A DNA stretch of 64,000 nt, taken from JBEBSD01 sp040394475 (GTDB taxonomy: Bacteria > Bacteroidota > Bacteroidia > Cytophagales > Spirosomataceae). Location of the stretch: contig JBEBSD010000017.1 in assembly GCA_040394475.1 (NCBI GenBank), positions 1 through 64,000 of the forward strand, written 5' to 3'. The position numbers and the translations under genes are program-made. The number at the start of each line of letters is the position of its first letter. Positions within the stretch are counted from its first letter, which is position 1. Shown piece after piece: positions 33,890 through 41,935 of the stretch. The notes below the pieces were generated by a model. That model saw only the letters and a list, made by a program, of their open reading frames with translations. It was not told where the DNA came from and ran no database searches.

Positions 33890-34900
33890 ATGGTTGTAAG
33901 TCAATCTGTAATAACAGACATCAAGGCGATCATTCTTAATGCTAAAGGAAAGGCCATCCGCTTAGTGGATCATGAGCGCACCTTGATGTATTGGCAGATA
34001 GGAAGACGTATTTTTGAAGAAGAGCAACAGGGAAAAGAGCGAGCAGATTATGGGAACTACCTGACCAAATTTGTAGCCGAACAGCTAGAACCCGAGTATG
34101 GAAGCGGTTTTTCCAAACGTCAGATAGAGCTTTTTCGCCAATTCTACCGGACATTTCCAATTGCGAATACAGTGTATTCGCAATTGAGCTGGAGCCAATA
34201 TAAATTACTTATAAGGCTTGACAGTCAGGATAAAATAGATTTCTATATTGCAGAAACCGTTAAAAACAACTGGACTGTACGCCAGTTGGAGAGACAGATC
34301 CATAGCAGTTTATGGGAACGCCTGTTAATGAGCAATGATCGGGAGAGTGTCTTGTCTGTTGCCCGGAATGAAAAGCAACCTTCAGATGCTAAGGAAATTA
34401 TAAAAGACCCGATGTATCTGGAATTTCTGGGACTACATCGAGAAGCATCTTACTACGAAAAAGACTTAGAACAAGCGATCATTACCCATCTGCATGACTT
34501 TTTACTGGAGCTAGGCAACGGATTTGCATTTGTGGCAAGGCAAAAGCGGCTGCATATTGACGGAGACGAGTTCTTCATTGACCTTGTATTTTACAATCGG
34601 CTCCTGCAATGCTTCGTGATTATAGAGATAAAGACCACGAAGTTAACGCATCAGGACATCGGGCAGTTACAGATGTATGTGAATTATTACGATCGTCATG
34701 AGAAACGCGAATTTGAAAATCCAACCATAGGCATTTTACTATGTGCCGAAAAAAATAATGCAGTAGTAAAAATATCGTTGCCGGAAGAAAACAAGACGAT
34801 ATTTGCCAGCGAGTACAAGCTTTACTTACCTACCGAGCAGCAACTGATTGAAGAAGTGAAGAAAGAGATTGAAAAGCGGGAGAATGATACAGGTGTATAA
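33890..34900 (+). CDS. DUF1016 (YhcG-type) PDDEXK nuclease
   Basis: 336 residues. The N-terminal DUF1016_N domain (about 10-150, with YWQIGRRI and QLSWSQYKLLIRL) precedes the DUF1016 nuclease domain. The PD-(D/E)XK catalytic residues are visible as Asp231 (FFIDLVFYN), Glu246 and Lys248 (VIIEIK), and the family's Gln pair follows in GQLQMYVNYYD (259, 261). Members occur in restriction-like and toxin-like settings, and the exact target of this one is unknown. No methyltransferase is nearby. The gene is richer in A and T than the backbone and sits between the two tRNA-Pro-terminator copies. A perfect palindrome lies within it (34158-34186). Confidence 0.88.
   Translation: MVVSQSVITDIKAIILNAKGKAIRLVDHERTLMYWQIGRRIFEEEQQGKERADYGNYLTKFVAEQLEPEYGSGFSKRQIELFRQFYRTFPIANTVYSQLSWSQYKLLIRLDSQDKIDFYIAETVKNNWTVRQLERQIHSSLWERLLMSNDRESVLSVARNEKQPSDAKEIIKDPMYLEFLGLHREASYYEKDLEQAIITHLHDFLLELGNGFAFVARQKRLHIDGDEFFIDLVFYNRLLQCFVIIEIKTTKLTHQDIGQLQMYVNYYDRHEKREFENPTIGILLCAEKNNAVVKISLPEENKTIFASEYKLYLPTEQQLIEEVKKEIEKRENDTGV
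34158..34186. repeat. Perfect 29-nt palindrome inside the DUF1016 gene
   Basis: CAATTGCGAATACA and TGTATTCGCAATTG are exact 14-base arms around a single G. It lies in the coding part for PIANTVYSQLSW, just between the variable tip and the conserved LSW of the N-terminal domain. Confidence 0.9.
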
Positions 34901-34979
34901 ACTGGCTATCAAAGAGGAGTAAACGTAGAGTTCAATCGGCATAAACTCCAGATTCAATGAAACCTTTTACCTCTGTGTC

Positions 34980-35121
34980 CTCCGTGTTACTTTTTCGCCG
35001 TGTCAGCGCAGGAATCGGGGATTTCAATAAAGCAACTATAGGGGCTACCGGCACTATCCGGGATCGCGGTTCAATAAAAAAGGACAAAACGGAAGTTAAT
35101 CCATTTTGTCCTTTGTAGTCG
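34980..35121. repeat. Right copy of the tRNA-Pro downstream region
   Basis: Native copy of the segment described at 32971-33100; it runs from CTCCGTGTTACTTTTTCGCC to the last bases of tRNA-Pro. Its left part belongs to the CACGGAG-type repeat family also seen at 45336-45800, in the opposite orientation. The gap 34901-35118 has nothing else. Confidence 0.8.
35076..35114 (-). terminator. Terminator of tRNA-Pro
   Basis: On the minus strand AAAGGACAAAA (35114-35104) pairs with TTTTGTCCTTT (35089-35079), 14-base loop, then more T. It begins five bases after the tRNA end. Confidence 0.85.
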
Positions 35122-35192
35122 GGATGACAAGATTCGAACTTGCGACCCCTAGCACCCCATGCTAGTACGCTACCGGACTGCGCTACATCCCG
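35119..35192 (-). tRNA. tRNA-Pro (anticodon GGG)
   Basis: On the minus strand the acceptor stem CGGGATG pairs with CATCCCG, the D-arm is GCGCAG...CGGTAGCG, and the anticodon stem CTAGC/GCTAG holds loop ATGGGGT, so anticodon GGG (reads CCC and CCU). The T-arm is GTTCGAATC. Discriminator A at 35119; the CCA end is not encoded. Confidence 0.95.
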
Positions 35193-35260
35193 AATACCCC
35201 TCTTTCGATTGGGACAGCAAAACTAGAGAAAAAAAAGCGCTTTGCCAATTGTTTCCCCGC

Positions 35261-35290
35261 AAAAAAATCCCCGGCCCATTGGGCCGGGGA
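35261..35290 (-). terminator. Terminator of the TonB-operon TPR gene
   Basis: CCCCGGCCC (35269-35277) and GGGCCGGGG (35281-35289) pair around a three-base loop, followed on the minus strand by seven T (35267-35261). It lies 14 bases beyond the stop of the TPR gene, on the side away from the tRNA. Confidence 0.9.
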
Positions 35291-35303
35291 GATCTTCTCC
35301 TGA

Positions 35304-37007
35304 TTACGGAGTAGTAGCCGCCGCGGACGAATCCACAGGGGTCAAAGCGGACTTGGCCGCTGCATTGTCCGGATCCAGCTCCAGGATTTTCTCCCAGTAA
35401 GGTTTAGCCTTTTCAGCGTCATTACCGGTTGTCTGGTAATAGGCCGCCACATAATTATAGGCCCGGATCAAAAAACTTTTATTGACATTGGAATCATTGG
35501 CGCCCAATTCGATAAACTTCTCGTAATGAGGCAGGGAGATCCCCTTCTCTATATTTTCCACCGAATTGATGTAGTACAGGCTGGAACCTCTCCAATAGTA
35601 CGAAAAAGGCCAGTCCGGTATTTTCTGCGCCAGGATGGCAAACGTAGAATCCGACCGGAGGAAAAAGTCTCTGCGTGTGTCGGCAAGCTCTGTGCTGTCG
35701 GCACTCGCCGAATCCGGAACTGTTACGGCAATACCACTTTGCAGATAGGCGATCCCCAGCGCATAATAATCCTGGGTTGAGGCCTTTACAGTATCCAGCT
35801 GGATTCCTTTTTCATAGGCCTCTATCGCCTTTTCATACTCCTTCTCTTTGTTATACAAACCGGCTATTTCTTTGTAAGTCACAGCAGCCTCGGCCTCACT
35901 GGTATCAAGCTCTGCCGCTTTCACCAGGTATTCCATTCCCTTTTCATCATACTCCTTCCCGTCCGTTGCCAGCTTATTATAGGCACGACCCAGAAATTTG
36001 TAATCGTCCGAAATGATCTTTTCAGGAGCCACTTCAATAAACTTGTTCAGGCTTTCTATTGCCTTGTCCATTTCATTGGTTTTGAAGTATGACCATCCGT
36101 ACATCCGCAGCATCATTGGATTGTCCAGTTTACCCTGCAGCGAATCGAGTAATTGCAGGGCGCGGGTATAATCATCTGCCGTAAAGATCAGCTGAGCAGC
36201 CCGTAAGGTCATTTCAGGATCCGTTGTCTGGCTCTTCTGGATATACATATCCATATTTTCGGCCGCTCTCTTAAACTGGCGGGCAAAGAAATACAACTCT
36301 GCCAGGTCTCTGTATGCAGGCGAAAATTCGGGATCTGCCTCAATTGCCTTCCGATAGTAATTCAGCGCTTCATTGTAATTTTTTCCCCGCAGGTACACCT
36401 GACCGATCCGGTTATTTGCCAACGGATAATTAGGTTTGGCACTCAATGCATACTCGTAAGCGGTAACCGCCGCTCCTCCCTCGTTTTTAATCATCAAAGC
36501 GTCTCCCTTAGCAAGATAGGCATCAGCGATGTCCTTATCTCTCTTGATCGCTTCGTCGAGCAACCGGATGGCCTCGGCCGGATCATTGTTGTCCTCAAAC
36601 AGGGTATAAGCTTCCCCAATTCTAAACAATATCCCGGCATCCTTTTTCTTCTTCTTTTCGGCCAGCTGAAACAATTCGGTCGCTTTCGTCCGGTCACCTT
36701 TTCCCAATGCGACAGCGCCCTGTCCCACTACATTCAGCATGTCTTTCGGCTCCAATTGCAATCCTTTTTCAAAAGCCGCTGCTGCCTGATCCAGCTTATC
36801 GGTTTTCAGGTTATAATAGCCCAGGTAGAATAAATTCTCTGCCGAAGGGCTTGATTCGGCAAGCTTCGTAAATATCTCCCCGGCCACTTTAACCCGGTCT
36901 GCGTTCAGGTGATCCAACCCTTCCTGGATACTCTGCGCCAAACCGATTGAAATTGAAATCACACCAACAACGACTGTGCTAAAAAACTGCTTAGTTCGCT
37001 TGTTCAT
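35304..37007 (-). CDS. Large secreted tetratricopeptide-repeat protein of the TonB operon
   Basis: 567 residues from the ATG at 37007 (another ATG is adjacent at 37010). A signal peptide (STVVVGVISISIGLAQ) precedes about ten TPRs from residue 25 to near 560, of the canonical A-x6-G-x8-A type (NLFYLGYYNLKTDKLDQAAAAFEKGLQLEP and so on). The C-terminus is Ala/Ser/Thr-rich. The protein is probably periplasmic and acts as a scaffold beside the Exb-TonB complex. The same gene order with a PstS-like protein is known from other Bacteroidota. It is the last gene before the terminator. Confidence 0.88.
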   Translation of the reverse strand: MNKRTKQFFSTVVVGVISISIGLAQSIQEGLDHLNADRVKVAGEIFTKLAESSPSAENLFYLGYYNLKTDKLDQAAAAFEKGLQLEPKDMLNVVGQGAVALGKGDRTKATELFQLAEKKKKKDAGILFRIGEAYTLFEDNNDPAEAIRLLDEAIKRDKDIADAYLAKGDALMIKNEGGAAVTAYEYALSAKPNYPLANNRIGQVYLRGKNYNEALNYYRKAIEADPEFSPAYRDLAELYFFARQFKRAAENMDMYIQKSQTTDPEMTLRAAQLIFTADDYTRALQLLDSLQGKLDNPMMLRMYGWSYFKTNEMDKAIESLNKFIEVAPEKIISDDYKFLGRAYNKLATDGKEYDEKGMEYLVKAAELDTSEAEAAVTYKEIAGLYNKEKEYEKAIEAYEKGIQLDTVKASTQDYYALGIAYLQSGIAVTVPDSASADSTELADTRRDFFLRSDSTFAILAQKIPDWPFSYYWRGSSLYYINSVENIEKGISLPHYEKFIELGANDSNVNKSFLIRAYNYVAAYYQTTGNDAEKAKPYWEKILELDPDNAAAKSALTPVDSSAAATTP

Positions 37008-37100
37008 CATAAAATAAAGGTTGAAAAAGAATAACAATTTATACTAAGTAACGATAAGTCAAACAAATATATAAAAAAAATTGTACCCGGCTTAGCAATC

Positions 37101-38030
37101 CTATTCGGTTTTAAGTATAACATCTCTGTTATAGGGAACGGTAGGCACCAATCCCATTTTCATAATCAAAAGCCCCCCTACATCCCGGGCAATATAAGTC
37201 AACAGGCCACCCGCAAGGCCCGCATGCGCCTCCCGGGAAATGGCATAGAGTAACCGGGCAAAGGGATACTTTCCGTTGCTCAGATCTTCCTGAAAAGGAA
37301 GATAATACGCCGAAGTATCGGCATTTTCTGCTACACGCATCACCTGAATCCCTCCCGATCGCTCGATACTCCCTGTTTCCTTCGCATCACTTATCCAGTT
37401 CATCCCGATAAAACCGATACTTCCGGGCCTGTTTTGAACTTCCCGGATCACCTTTTCATTGGAGCCGGCCACCGAAATACGGACCCGGCTGAAATCTCCG
37501 ATCTGAAAGCGATTCTTAAAATACAATAAATTACTGGAATTAGCATCATCAAAGATCAAATCGATTACACCCGATCTTTTACTTCCTGCGAGCTGTGACC
37601 AATCGGTAATTTCTCCTTTAAAGATGGCTTCAACCTCCGTTACGGTTATCAGGGTGTCGGCATTCTCCTTTCCGACAATCAGCGCCACGCCGTCTACGGC
37701 TATTTTGTGGGTTTTAGCGGTACTGGCCTGCTGCAGCAGCATGGCGTGCTCGTTTTCCGACAGCGGGCGCGTGACAAATACCATCCTCACGCTATCTTGC
37801 AGCAACGCCAGAATAGCCTCCTGTTCCGGCCTGTAGCTCACCTCAAAATGTGCCCGGGGGTAAAGGGCTTCATACGCTTGCGTCAACGCGTGAATGACCG
37901 GCTGAAAGGCTTCGTCAGCAGCGATCTTAACCGTCCCCCGTGTCGGGTTATCGGCTTCTTCTCCTGAGCGGCAGCTCCCCATCCAGAGGCAGCAACCCGC
38001 CAATACCATTTGCAATACCGCTTTACGCAT
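37101..38030 (-). CDS. PstS-like phosphate-type substrate-binding lipoprotein
   Basis: 309 residues from the ATG at 38030. The lipobox is LWMGSC. The type II periplasmic-binding fold has VKIAADEAFQPVIHAL, FVTRPLS, VDGVALIVGKEN, IFKGEITDWSQL and SIGFIGMNWISD, which are the PstS-like features. The start overlaps the stop of the small membrane gene by eight bases. It is cotranscribed with exbB-exbD-exbD-tonB and not with a Pst transporter, so its ligand and role are probably not those of a classical phosphate ABC system. Confidence 0.85.
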   Translation of the reverse strand: MRKAVLQMVLAGCCLWMGSCRSGEEADNPTRGTVKIAADEAFQPVIHALTQAYEALYPRAHFEVSYRPEQEAILALLQDSVRMVFVTRPLSENEHAMLLQQASTAKTHKIAVDGVALIVGKENADTLITVTEVEAIFKGEITDWSQLAGSKRSGVIDLIFDDANSSNLLYFKNRFQIGDFSRVRISVAGSNEKVIREVQNRPGSIGFIGMNWISDAKETGSIERSGGIQVMRVAENADTSAYYLPFQEDLSNGKYPFARLLYAISREAHAGLAGGLLTYIARDVGGLLIMKMGLVPTVPYNRDVILKTE

Positions 38031-38253
38031 TATCTGATCTGTCTGAATGATAGAAAGTCCAGGCCCTGTAGCCTCTGTAAATCCCATAAAGTATCAAAAC
38101 CCCGGCCAACACATACCGTTCCGGCGCCCCGGCCCGCAGGAAACCAAACGATAAGGAGGAGGATATCAAAAAGATACCTCCTCCCATGTAAACCAGCGCC
38201 ATAAAAACCGAGATCATCGTGACGATGCTCTCATGGACTGACCTTTTTTTCAT
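38023..38253 (-). CDS. Small two-helix membrane protein of the TonB operon
   Basis: 76 residues from the ATG at 38253. Two hydrophobic segments (TMISVFMALVYMGGGIFLISS and YVLAGVLILYGIYRGYRAW) are separated by a short hydrophilic loop, with a charged end. It starts two bases after the tonB stop and overlaps the PstS-like start, so it is coupled to both. I do not recognise a family; its position suggests a role in the Exb-TonB-PstS assembly. Confidence 0.7.
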   Translation of the reverse strand: MKKRSVHESIVTMISVFMALVYMGGGIFLISSSLSFGFLRAGAPERYVLAGVLILYGIYRGYRAWTFYHSDRSDNA

Positions 38254-38255
38254 TC

Positions 38256-39080
38256 TTACTCCAGCTGGAAGTTGACCGGCAGGGTGTATTTTACCCGCAC
38301 TGCACGACCCGATTGTCTTCCCGGCTTCCATTTCGGCATTCCCTTCACGACGCGGACAGCTTCCTCATCGCAACCGAAGCCTACTCCTTTCACCACTTCC
38401 ACATCGGTAATACTACCGTCGATATTGACCACAAACTGTAAGAATACCCGTCCTGAAACGTTGGCACGCGAGGCTGCCCCCGGGTACTTGATATTCTTGT
38501 TCAGGTACTTATACATTTCGGTCGTCCCGCCCGGAAACTCAGGTTGTTGCTCTACAGCGGTAAAGATCTGCTCATCAACCGGGGCAGCTTCTACGACAGC
38601 TCCTTTACTCGGAGCAGCCACTGCTTCAGGAGCAATGATAATCTCTGTCGCATTCGGATCACCTTCTATCGTTTCTTTGGCCACGACGGCTTCCTTCAAC
38701 TCTTCCACGGTAGGGGGTGGTGATTCTTCCGGCACCTCCTCATCCTTTTTCACCTCGGGAGGAAGAAACTTCACGGTAGCCACCTTTGGCTGCTCCACCG
38801 GCGGCGGCGGGGGGGGCGGGGGCTCGTTGTTATCGATCGGAGGGGGTGGAATGTTCAGTAAATCGACATTAACCATCACCTCCTGTTTCTCTTCACCTGC
38901 GCCCAGCTTATCCAACAGCATAGGAGCAGCCATCGCTAAAAGAAAGAGAGAAGCTCCTATAATCGTGGCGCGCGTAACGATGCCGCGATACTCCCTGCGA
39001 AGCGAATAAGCACCGTACGCCTTATTGCGATGTGCAAACACTATATCATCCAGCGTTGCATTCGGGCTAATTTCTGACAT
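38256..39080 (-). CDS. tonB: TonB family protein
   Basis: 274 residues. A cytoplasmic start (MSEISPNATLDDIVFAHRNKAYGAYSLRREY) is followed by one membrane helix (about 39-58), a Pro-rich spacer with a run of eight Pro (about 85-92) and Val-Glu-Pro repeats, and the C-terminal TonB domain (about 185-274; EFPGGTTEMYKYLNKNIKYPGAA, VVKGVGFGCDEEAVRVVKGMPKWKPG). TonB moves energy from ExbB/ExbD to outer-membrane receptors, such as the BtuB-like receptor at 58 kb. It is in the middle of the exb operon. Confidence 0.95.
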   Translation of the reverse strand: MSEISPNATLDDIVFAHRNKAYGAYSLRREYRGIVTRATIIGASLFLLAMAAPMLLDKLGAGEEKQEVMVNVDLLNIPPPPIDNNEPPPPPPPPVEQPKVATVKFLPPEVKKDEEVPEESPPPTVEELKEAVVAKETIEGDPNATEIIIAPEAVAAPSKGAVVEAAPVDEQIFTAVEQQPEFPGGTTEMYKYLNKNIKYPGAASRANVSGRVFLQFVVNIDGSITDVEVVKGVGFGCDEEAVRVVKGMPKWKPGRQSGRAVRVKYTLPVNFQLE

Positions 39081-39118
39081 GACGTTCTATTTGTTTAAAT
39101 AATAACTACTATAACGCA

Positions 39119-39694
39119 CTATGGCTGAACCCTGTCGCCCAGAAGCTCCAGTTCCGACTCGGTCAGATTATCTACCATGGCGTAGCGCTTGGTCTTGGTT
39201 ATCGCCATCTCATCCAGTACATCAACCAGGTTTTTATACGTGGATACTTCCGTTGGCTTAATCACCGTAACAAAAGGTTCCGAACCATCCTCTTCCACTC
39301 CAAACTGTGAGTTCACCCGGTTCTTCGCCTTAAAAATCGCTTCTCTTAATTCGGAACCATAATTTACCTTCTGCAAAAGGCTTGCTGCATTCTCTTCCGA
39401 TGCCGCAACGCCATCCAGCAAATACGCTTCATTGAATTTCCCCATGAATATGGTTAACACCTTTGAAGCCTTAAGTGGTTCCGTTTGTATCTCTTCCGGA
39501 TCCTGTTCCTTATGGGGAACATTCAAGGTCATTGAGGTGGGTTTGCTCATTGTAGTCGCCAACATAAAGAAGGTAATCAACAAGAAACCCAAATCAACCA
39601 TCGGAGTCATATCGATCCGGGTGGACAACTTCTTGCCGCGGACTTTCCCGCCGCCTTTTTGTCCACCCCCACCGGAGGTGTCTATTTCTGCCAT
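39119..39694 (-). CDS. exbD: ExbD/TolR-family biopolymer transport protein (second copy)
   Basis: 191 residues. The N-terminal membrane helix contains the functional Asp (IDMTPMVDLGFLLITFFML, about 27-45), and the rest is the periplasmic ExbD/TolR domain. Gly/Lys-rich start (GGGGQKGGGKVRGKKLS). One of two consecutive exbD genes; pairs of unequal ExbD are a Bacteroidota habit and may form a heteromer. Confidence 0.92.
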   Translation of the reverse strand: MAEIDTSGGGGQKGGGKVRGKKLSTRIDMTPMVDLGFLLITFFMLATTMSKPTSMTLNVPHKEQDPEEIQTEPLKASKVLTIFMGKFNEAYLLDGVAASEENAASLLQKVNYGSELREAIFKAKNRVNSQFGVEEDGSEPFVTVIKPTEVSTYKNLVDVLDEMAITKTKRYAMVDNLTESELELLGDRVQP

Positions 39695-39727
39695 TTCTTT
39701 CTACTTTTCAAATGTTAAACTACTCCT

Positions 39728-40345
39728 TTAGTCGGCTTTGTAACCCGCCGGCGGCTCTTCCGAAGAAGTAATCAAGTTGAACCGGTTAATGTTCTGAGAC
39801 TGCAGATTAGCCAGTACATCCTTAAATACCGGGAATTTGGCAGCGTTATCACCTTTCAACGCGATTCGCAACGCCGGATTTGCCTTACGTGCCGCAAACA
39901 CCCAGTCCGCCAGTTCACTCACCCCTGTTGAATCTACCGGGATTCCGGGCTGGGTTACTTTCGACATCTGATCGGGAGGCAGGTTCAACCACGATTTGAG
40001 CTGGTTGACCGGGAACCCGAAGTTAGGCTGTATCACAAACCTTGCCTTTTCCTGATCGGTAAAGGAAACCCCTTTGGTAGCCGCCATATTATCCAGCATC
40101 GCCGCGCGGGTAGGTTGTGCATCTACTCCGAAAAACACTCTCCCTTCCGAGTCAATGCTGATAATCATAATATCATCATCCGGTACTTTGATCTGTGAGA
40201 TGGATGACGGTGTTAAAATTTCAGCTGCTTCGTTATCCTTGAATGTCGCCGTCATGATAAAAAACGTCAACAACAGGAACGCCACGTCAGTCATCGCCGT
40301 CATATCAATATGCGGTGGATGCTTTTTGGGCCTTACTTTTGCCAT
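39728..40345 (-). CDS. exbD: ExbD/TolR-family biopolymer transport protein (first copy)
   Basis: 205 residues. The N-terminal helix is PHIDMTAMTDVAFLLLTFFIMTATF, with the conserved Asp of ExbD, followed by the periplasmic domain. It differs enough from the second copy to suggest distinct roles in the motor. Located between exbB and the second exbD, with short gaps. Confidence 0.92.
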   Translation of the reverse strand: MAKVRPKKHPPHIDMTAMTDVAFLLLTFFIMTATFKDNEAAEILTPSSISQIKVPDDDIMIISIDSEGRVFFGVDAQPTRAAMLDNMAATKGVSFTDQEKARFVIQPNFGFPVNQLKSWLNLPPDQMSKVTQPGIPVDSTGVSELADWVFAARKANPALRIALKGDNAAKFPVFKDVLANLQSQNINRFNLITSSEEPPAGYKAD

Positions 40346-40385
40346 ACTTAATCAATTAATGCTTTAGAGAACAACGTCAAACTAC

Positions 40386-41219
40386 TCAAGAATGGTATGT
40401 AGCAAAGCTTTGCTGAATGCTCAGACCGATCTCATCGATGTTGAAAGTGAGGTCGTCCACACGGCTGTTAAGGTAAGCATACGAAATGGTAGCAAGCGCC
40501 GCAGTACCGATACCGAGGGCCGTATTGATCAACGCTTCCGAAATACCCGTTGCCAGTGCCGCAGAGTCAGGCTGACCGGAAGTACCCAGTGCAGCAAACG
40601 CCCGGATCATCCCCAATACCGTTCCCAACAGTGCAAACAGCGTAGAAGCAGCGGCCAGTGTCGACACAACCGTCAGGTTTTTCTGCAACATCGGCAATTC
40701 CAACGTGGTCGCTTCCTCAATTTCCTTCTGCAGCGCAGTCAGTTTCTGTTCTTTGTTCAGGGAGCCGTCTGTGGCAAGTTGCTTGTATTTTGTCAAGCCG
40801 CTGCGAATCACGTTCCCTACAGATCCCTTCTGTTTGTCACATTCCTTAATCGCTTCGTCAACCTGGCCTTTATCCAGCAACACGCGGATTTTACGCACAA
40901 AAGCATCGGCACTACTGGTTCCGCTGGCTTTGCCCAGGGTAATAAGACGTTCAATTGTAAAGACAATTACTGTTAACAAACAAGTAATCAATATTGGCAC
41001 AACCGGTCCTCCGTGATATACCATCCCATAATAATTACCTGGAAGCGGTTGCTTTGAATTGTCCCCTCCCTCGAAGTTATCGGGTGCCCCTAAGACAAAT
41101 TCATAAAATAATACGGCAATGATAAATAGAATAGGAATTACCCATGCCGGATTTAAACCGCCTGAAGCTTTTTTTTCTGCAGGTTTTGCCTGCGCCGGAG
41201 ATGTAGCTGTAGTTGCCAT
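40386..41219 (-). CDS. exbB: MotA/TolQ/ExbB proton-channel family protein
   Basis: 277 residues. The first membrane helix is near 28-46, a second near 75-95, and a pair after 190 (LAAASTLFALLGTVLGMIRAFAAL and ALINTALGIGTAALATISYAYL). The conserved Thr/Pro and Gly features of the ExbB fold are in the LLGTVLGMI and EALINTALGIGTAA segments. A low-complexity Ala/Lys start (TSPAQAKPAEKKA) precedes the first helix. It starts the operon exbB-exbD-exbD-tonB-small-pstS-TPR. Confidence 0.94.
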   Translation of the reverse strand: MATTATSPAQAKPAEKKASGGLNPAWVIPILFIIAVLFYEFVLGAPDNFEGGDNSKQPLPGNYYGMVYHGGPVVPILITCLLTVIVFTIERLITLGKASGTSSADAFVRKIRVLLDKGQVDEAIKECDKQKGSVGNVIRSGLTKYKQLATDGSLNKEQKLTALQKEIEEATTLELPMLQKNLTVVSTLAAASTLFALLGTVLGMIRAFAALGTSGQPDSAALATGISEALINTALGIGTAALATISYAYLNSRVDDLTFNIDEIGLSIQQSFATYHS

Positions 41220-41935
41220 TACTTTACTTTTAGTTTAATTTAGAGTTTTGATTGTGAAAAACAAAAGTTTGAGTTAGTTGATTCTGATAAAATTTTCTTT
41301 CGAACGTTTAAAATCCATACCTCACAAAAGTAGGTGTTTTCCCTTTAAAAAAAAGCAACATTCTGTTTAGTTTTTTTTTCGATTTTAAAATTGTCCAATC
41401 TCTTTTTGTGTTTTTTAAAGAATAAAACACCTGGACCCTCCGCGGCCATTCATTTCTAATATATTGTCATTCAAACATTTATCCATTAGCCCTATCTCTG
41501 CCTTCATTGTAACTATTTATTTGTAAATCCTATTTCCCGAGAGCGTGTCATTTCATAATCCCGTGAAATATAATGTCTTGAAAAATCAAAACCAACTTTT
41601 TTAGGAAAGCCCACCACCGCTGTCTCCCTGCCCTCAGCTTCCCTTTTCCCCGTTTCCCGGCGGCTCTTCCATCCGCAGAACCGATGCTTGCCGGTCCTCA
41701 TTCGATTTTCAAGTTTAAAGGAACATTCCGGGGTTTCTTACTCATTCCGCTCCTACTAAATGTCAGAAACGCTTACCGGGTTTCCCGCCACTGTTACCGC
41801 TCAAACCTTACATACTTCACCCACAAACTATTAAAAACCTTATACAGAGCCGATTACCCTTCATAGCTCTCCCATTCGTTGACCGATGCAGCCCTTTTTC
41901 ATTTTTTCTTCCCTTCGGAAACTACGGGCTTTTCC
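41220..41935. other. 716-base gap upstream of exbB, no gene
   Basis: A/T-rich DNA with T-runs at 41340-41400 and no convincing frame; the short ORFs have no signal sequence or domain. It must contain the exbB promoter (weak -7 candidate on the minus strand, CAAAAGTT at 41262-41269 read as AACTTTTG). The right half is G/C-rich and featureless up to the convergent-side stop of the lactonase gene. Confidence 0.5.

Noticed and set aside
33221..34900. Restriction-modification system from the 139-residue protein and the DUF1016 nuclease
   Set aside because: No methyltransferase or specificity subunit is in the window; the module is reported only as a nuclease gene in an island.
35119..35192. tRNA-Pro as a duplicated attachment site with a tRNA fragment
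   Set aside because: The left copy includes only the last 3 bases of the tRNA, so the tRNA itself was not duplicated; only its downstream region was.
41513..41866. Short frames upstream of exbB
   Set aside because: Highly charged or random composition with no start signal; the region is better seen as regulatory and spacer DNA.
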